From contig NZ_CP114289.2 in NCBI RefSeq assembly GCF_027111315.2, positions 2,728,001 through 2,792,000 of the forward strand: DNA of 64,000 nucleotides, written 5' to 3'. Below the pieces are notes generated by a model. The model saw only the letters and a list, made by a program, of their open reading frames with translations, was not told the DNA's origin and searched no databases. Shown here in pieces: positions 61,516 to 64,000 of the stretch. Origin of the DNA: Flavobacterium limnophilum (GTDB lineage Bacteria > Bacteroidota > Bacteroidia > Flavobacteriales > Flavobacteriaceae). The position numbers were made by a program, and so were the translations under genes. Position 1 is the stretch's first letter. Every line of letters starts with the position of its first letter.

Positions 61516-63456
61516 TTACAACTTGATGTTCAACCCCAGTTTGAAGTTTCGACCCAAAGTGTTGTAACCCACATTTTCAACGAATTCTTCATTCAAAATA
61601 TTGGTTACTGCACCAAATATAGTCAACCTGCTTTTCACCAATTCATAGTTCAGGGAAGCGTTTACCAATTGGTAAGAACCCAAAACAATCTTCTTTGTCC
61701 CATAAGTATTTCCGTCAAAGAAAGCATCATTTCTACCGTCAACATATTGGTAATTCACGTTAAAAGTAGTTCTTGGGCAAATTTGATAATCCAAAGAAGA
61801 ATTCACTTTATGTTTCGGAATCAATCGATCCAGAGCTTCATCTACTTGCGTAAAAGTATAATTGGAAATCCATTTTATTTTTTCGTTCAAGGTAAAAGTG
61901 ATTTCTGTCTCAACTCCTTTGGCCTTATTCGTCCCCTCAATATTAATGTATTTATAAGTTGGCGAAAACCCAATAAAATTATTCTGCTCCCGGTAAAACC
62001 CTACTGCTGAAAATCGTAGTTTTTCATCTAAAATCTGTGTTTCAAAACCAGCTTCGACTGTGGTATTTTTTTCCGGTGTCAAATCCGTATTTCCATAGGG
62101 AGAATACAATTGGTACAAACTTGGCGTCACGAAAGCGGTGCTGTAAGAAGCCAAAACTTTCAACGGAAATGCTTTAAAATCATAAGACGGATTGACGTTA
62201 TAAACCAATTGGTTTCCGTATTCGCTGTGAATGTTCAATCGAGCTCCCGCATTTAAATTCAACCCAAAATCCGAAGTAAAGACTCCCGTAACATAAGGAT
62301 CAATCATGTTGAATTTGGCATTTTCTTTCACAACACCTCCATAAGGCGTTTCACTGTTCATGTCGTGAAACTGATATTGGGCACCAGTCACAAGAAATAA
62401 AGACTTGGAAAACTCATATTTATTGTAGCCATCCACATTTACGCTTCTGGAATCGTATTGTGACAAACCAACCGTTCCAGAATAACTATCCAATTCGTTG
62501 TAAGTGCGCCCAATTTTGTTAAAACTCGAATTCAGGATGAATTCCCCTTTATCATATTTGTATTTTGGCATAAACCCAAAACGGGATTGTTCTGTTTTTG
62601 AATGATTCTGGCTCACGTCATTGGTTCCCGTATTGTCAAAACCGCCGTCATAATCATTATTGATTTTGTCGAAATTTCCAAAGAAATCCAAGGTCAATTT
62701 ATCACAAACTTTATAACCCAACTTGGCCAAATAATTGATTCTCGAAAAACGGTCAACTTCATAGGCAACATTTTCGTTTGGCGGCGCAATTTGTGACATT
62801 CCCGTGGTTTCCGTACTGTTCAAAGAGGCAAAATAATTGACCTTGTCCACGTTCCCATTCACCGAAAATCCTTGATTGTAATCCTGGGGACTTGTCTTGG
62901 AAGTAAATGCCGTATTGTACGTTCCAGCATTCAAATATACATTTCCTTGAATGGCTTTCTTGCCTGATTTTTTCAAACTGATATTGATTACCCCTGTGGC
63001 AGCACCGGTTCCGTACAAAGTACTCGAAGCCCCTTTCATGATTTCGATGCTTTCCACCTGTTCGGCAGGAAGCAAACGCAAATCATATTCAAGACTGATT
63101 CCCGAGGCATCGGTAACCGGAATCCCGTCAATTAAAATAAGTACTTGACTGCTTTTTCCCCCACGAATGTAGTAGCCCAAATTTTTTCCGGCAACACTTT
63201 GGCTTCCGTTAATTTCAACACCTGCAACCGAATTAAGAATGGTAGCCACACTCTGCCCTTCCTTCATTTTTAAATCTTGGGAAGTAATTTTTGTAATTAC
63301 TTTTCCCGACTTTTCTTTGGGCAAAGCAAATTTGGAATCAGAGATCACCACTTCATCCAGTTGATTTTTAGACACGATGGCGTCTTTTTGCTGCGCAAAA
63401 ACGCAGCTTGTCATTAATGCGAATAACGCACTAACACAAACGATTTTGTTGTTCAT
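61516..63456 (-). CDS. btuB: TonB-dependent outer-membrane receptor, vitamin B12 transporter-like
   Basis: A 646-residue barrel protein with a signal peptide (ends CVFAQ), TonB-box-like LDEVVISDS near 35, plug domain to about 165 (ILNSVAGVEINGSQ, YYIRGGKSSQVLILIDGIPVTD, EQVESIEIMKGASSTLYGTGAATGVINI) and a 22-strand barrel ending in NFKLGLNIKL. The cobalamin riboswitch upstream (63545-63860) supports corrinoid uptake, so B12 or a relative is the likely substrate. TonB is not in the window. Confidence 0.93.
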   Translation of the reverse strand: MNNKIVCVSALFALMTSCVFAQQKDAIVSKNQLDEVVISDSKFALPKEKSGKVITKITSQDLKMKEGQSVATILNSVAGVEINGSQSVAGKNLGYYIRGGKSSQVLILIDGIPVTDASGISLEYDLRLLPAEQVESIEIMKGASSTLYGTGAATGVINISLKKSGKKAIQGNVYLNAGTYNTAFTSKTSPQDYNQGFSVNGNVDKVNYFASLNSTETTGMSQIAPPNENVAYEVDRFSRINYLAKLGYKVCDKLTLDFFGNFDKINNDYDGGFDNTGTNDVSQNHSKTEQSRFGFMPKYKYDKGEFILNSSFNKIGRTYNELDSYSGTVGLSQYDSRSVNVDGYNKYEFSKSLFLVTGAQYQFHDMNSETPYGGVVKENAKFNMIDPYVTGVFTSDFGLNLNAGARLNIHSEYGNQLVYNVNPSYDFKAFPLKVLASYSTAFVTPSLYQLYSPYGNTDLTPEKNTTVEAGFETQILDEKLRFSAVGFYREQNNFIGFSPTYKYINIEGTNKAKGVETEITFTLNEKIKWISNYTFTQVDEALDRLIPKHKVNSSLDYQICPRTTFNVNYQYVDGRNDAFFDGNTYGTKKIVLGSYQLVNASLNYELVKSRLTIFGAVTNILNEEFVENVGYNTLGRNFKLGLNIKL

Positions 63457-63593
63457 TTAATAAACATTTTTAATGATAAAAATGGGAGAAAAGCATAGAA
63501 TGACCCATACCCAAACCTTTTTTCCCGAAAGTTTGATACTCGATGTACTAGGCAGGTCTCCTGGCTTGCGTCTTGTTGTTGACCTTCCCATTT

Positions 63594-63667
63594 GAAGTTA
63601 GAAGTCAAAAGTTAGAGGTCAGAAGTATTTAACTTCCAACTCCCCTCTTCCTACTTCCCACTTCCAA
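63594..63667. repeat. AAGTTAGAAGT / CTTCC simple-repeat hairpin inside the riboswitch
   Basis: Minus strand GGAAGTGGGAAGTAGGAAG ... CTTCTAACTTC folds back on itself; same class as the hairpins at 26589 and 48990. It fills the variable arm between CCACTG and ATGGGAAGG of the B12 riboswitch. Confidence 0.75.
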
Positions 63668-63723
63668 ACAGTGGTTTTGTAGATAACAACAAGCTTGATA
63701 GCTTACAGTTGCGGGTACAGCTT

Positions 63724-63805
63724 AAGATTTAGAATTTAAGATTGCAGATTCAAGATTGCAGATTTTTAAAAAACCTGAAACCAAAAAAACCTGAAACCAA
63801 AAAAA
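63724..63805. repeat. Tandem repeats inside the riboswitch
   Basis: AAGATTGCAGATT at 63738-63750 and 63752-63764 (period 14, with a diverged third unit before) and CCTGAAACCAAAAAAA exactly twice at 63774-63789 and 63790-63805 (period 16). They separate GTGAAG from CTTAAGCTG in the riboswitch. Confidence 0.9.
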
Positions 63806-63865
63806 CTTCACTCAATTCCCTTTTAATGCGGTTTTAAAATTTAAAACAGCAACCTCAATACGGCG

Positions 63866-63874
63866 GCAAAGGTA
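63866..63874 (-). promoter_or_regulatory. -7 element of the riboswitch-btuB transcript
   Basis: Minus strand TACCTTTGC matches TAnnTTTGC; no -33 TTG at the usual distance. It is just upstream of the riboswitch. Confidence 0.65.
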
Positions 63875-63902
63875 GTTCTAACATTCGAATAAAAAAATAA
63901 AA

Positions 63903-63935
63903 TTGATTTTTAAAAAGGAATACCTATACCTTTGC
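63903..63935 (+). promoter_or_regulatory. Promoter of the gene at the right edge
   Basis: TTG at 63903-63905, 21 bp spacer, TACCTTTGC at 63927-63935, divergent from the btuB promoter. Confidence 0.75.
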
Positions 63936-63957
63936 ACTTCTTTCAAAAGTGTTTTTT

Positions 63958-64000
63958 ATGAAATTTATTTCCTTACGAATCATCCTGTTTTTATCACTGA
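63958..64000 (+). CDS. Truncated start of an exported protein
   Basis: Only the first 14 codons are in the window (MKFISLRIILFLSL), which look like the start of a signal peptide. It has its own consensus promoter and faces away from btuB. Nothing more can be said of its function. Confidence 0.6.
   Translation, partial: MKFISLRIILFLSL

Larger units (their letters stand above)
63545..63860 (-). promoter_or_regulatory. Cobalamin (B12) riboswitch with repeat-expanded peripheral loops
   Basis: On the minus strand the conserved blocks appear in order: AAAAGGGAATTGAGTGAAG (complement of 63806-63824), TACCCGCAACTGTAAGC (63701-63717), CCACTG (63670-63675), ATGGGAAGG (63583-63591) and the B12 box AGCCAGGAGACCTGCC (63551-63566). 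About 85 extra bases lie between GTGAAG and AATCTTAAGCTG and about 75 between CCACTG and ATGGGAAGG, both made of simple repeats. It should shut off btuB when corrinoid is bound. Confidence 0.92.

Overview
The window is an AT-rich chromosomal segment of a member of the Bacteroidetes, most likely Flavobacterium or a close relative. Several independent signs agree: promoters of the TTG-N19..22-TAnnTTTG type before many genes, A-rich leaders without Shine-Dalgarno sequences, a type IX secretion (T9SS) type B C-terminal domain, a DUF1800/DUF1501 pair, SusC/BtuB-like outer-membrane biology and a bacillithiol gene (bshC). It is mostly ordinary core genome with small accessory insertions and a dense population of short intergenic repeats.

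Layout. 1-390 holds three tandem consensus promoters, about 122 bp apart, firing left out of the window, most likely the leader of an rRNA operon. 390-1340 is gene-free and repeat-bearing. 1400-4725 is the translation block thrS-infC-rpmI-rplT, in which infC must start at a non-canonical AUA. 4.9-17.5 kb carries a two-domain M16 zinc protease, a secreted DUF6250-like protein, a B12-binding radical SAM protein with two in-frame palindromic repeat insertions, a large T9SS type B surface protein with Ig-like repeats, an MHS-family transporter and bshC. 17.6-22 kb has ndk, a DUF721 gene, lipoproteins, a class C serine hydrolase and an uncharacterised three-gene cluster. 22.3-30.7 kb is a run of minus-strand genes: a 58-residue membrane protein, ftsY, a DUF4295 protein, rpmG, rpmB, cinA, an HPt protein, an FAH hydrolase, a DnaQ-like exonuclease, a 2-oxoacid dehydrogenase E2, a glycosyltransferase and a RelE/ParE toxin-antitoxin pair.

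30.8-36.5 kb has an OmpA lipoprotein, a lipocalin lipoprotein and htpG. Behind htpG lies a 1.8-kb accessory insert (a DUF2971 gene and an acidic-tailed membrane protein) that is followed by a second, synonymously diverged copy of the last 55 bp of htpG. 36-46.3 kb has a TlpA-like thioredoxin, DUF2721 and CDF-like membrane proteins, the DUF1800/DUF1501 export pair, aquaporin, alkB, a sterol-desaturase-family enzyme, an M61 peptidase and a DUF4369 lipoprotein. 46.5-55.7 kb has tRNA-Thr, manA, a bcp-type peroxiredoxin, queD, idi, an msrB-msrA fusion, a patatin/BamA-like protein and a glycogen synthase. 55.8-57.5 kb is a rhodanese-rhodanese-YgaP-like operon whose promoter carries a Crp/Fnr-like palindrome, then a DUF892 ferritin-like protein. 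57.6-64 kb has an FKBP-type lipoprotein, an S4 protein, a phosphoribosyltransferase, aroK, a tRNA cluster (Lys-Lys-Lys-Leu) and a BtuB-like TonB receptor. The receptor is preceded by a cobalamin riboswitch that is enlarged by simple-repeat insertions at two peripheral positions.

The points most worth a second look are the repeat-expanded riboswitch, the htpG 3'-end duplication around an accessory gene pair, the in-frame palindromic insertions in the radical SAM gene, the triplicated promoter at the left edge, the AUA-initiated infC and the operator at about -40 of the rhodanese operon. No CRISPR array, prophage, complete insertion sequence or classical defence locus was seen.
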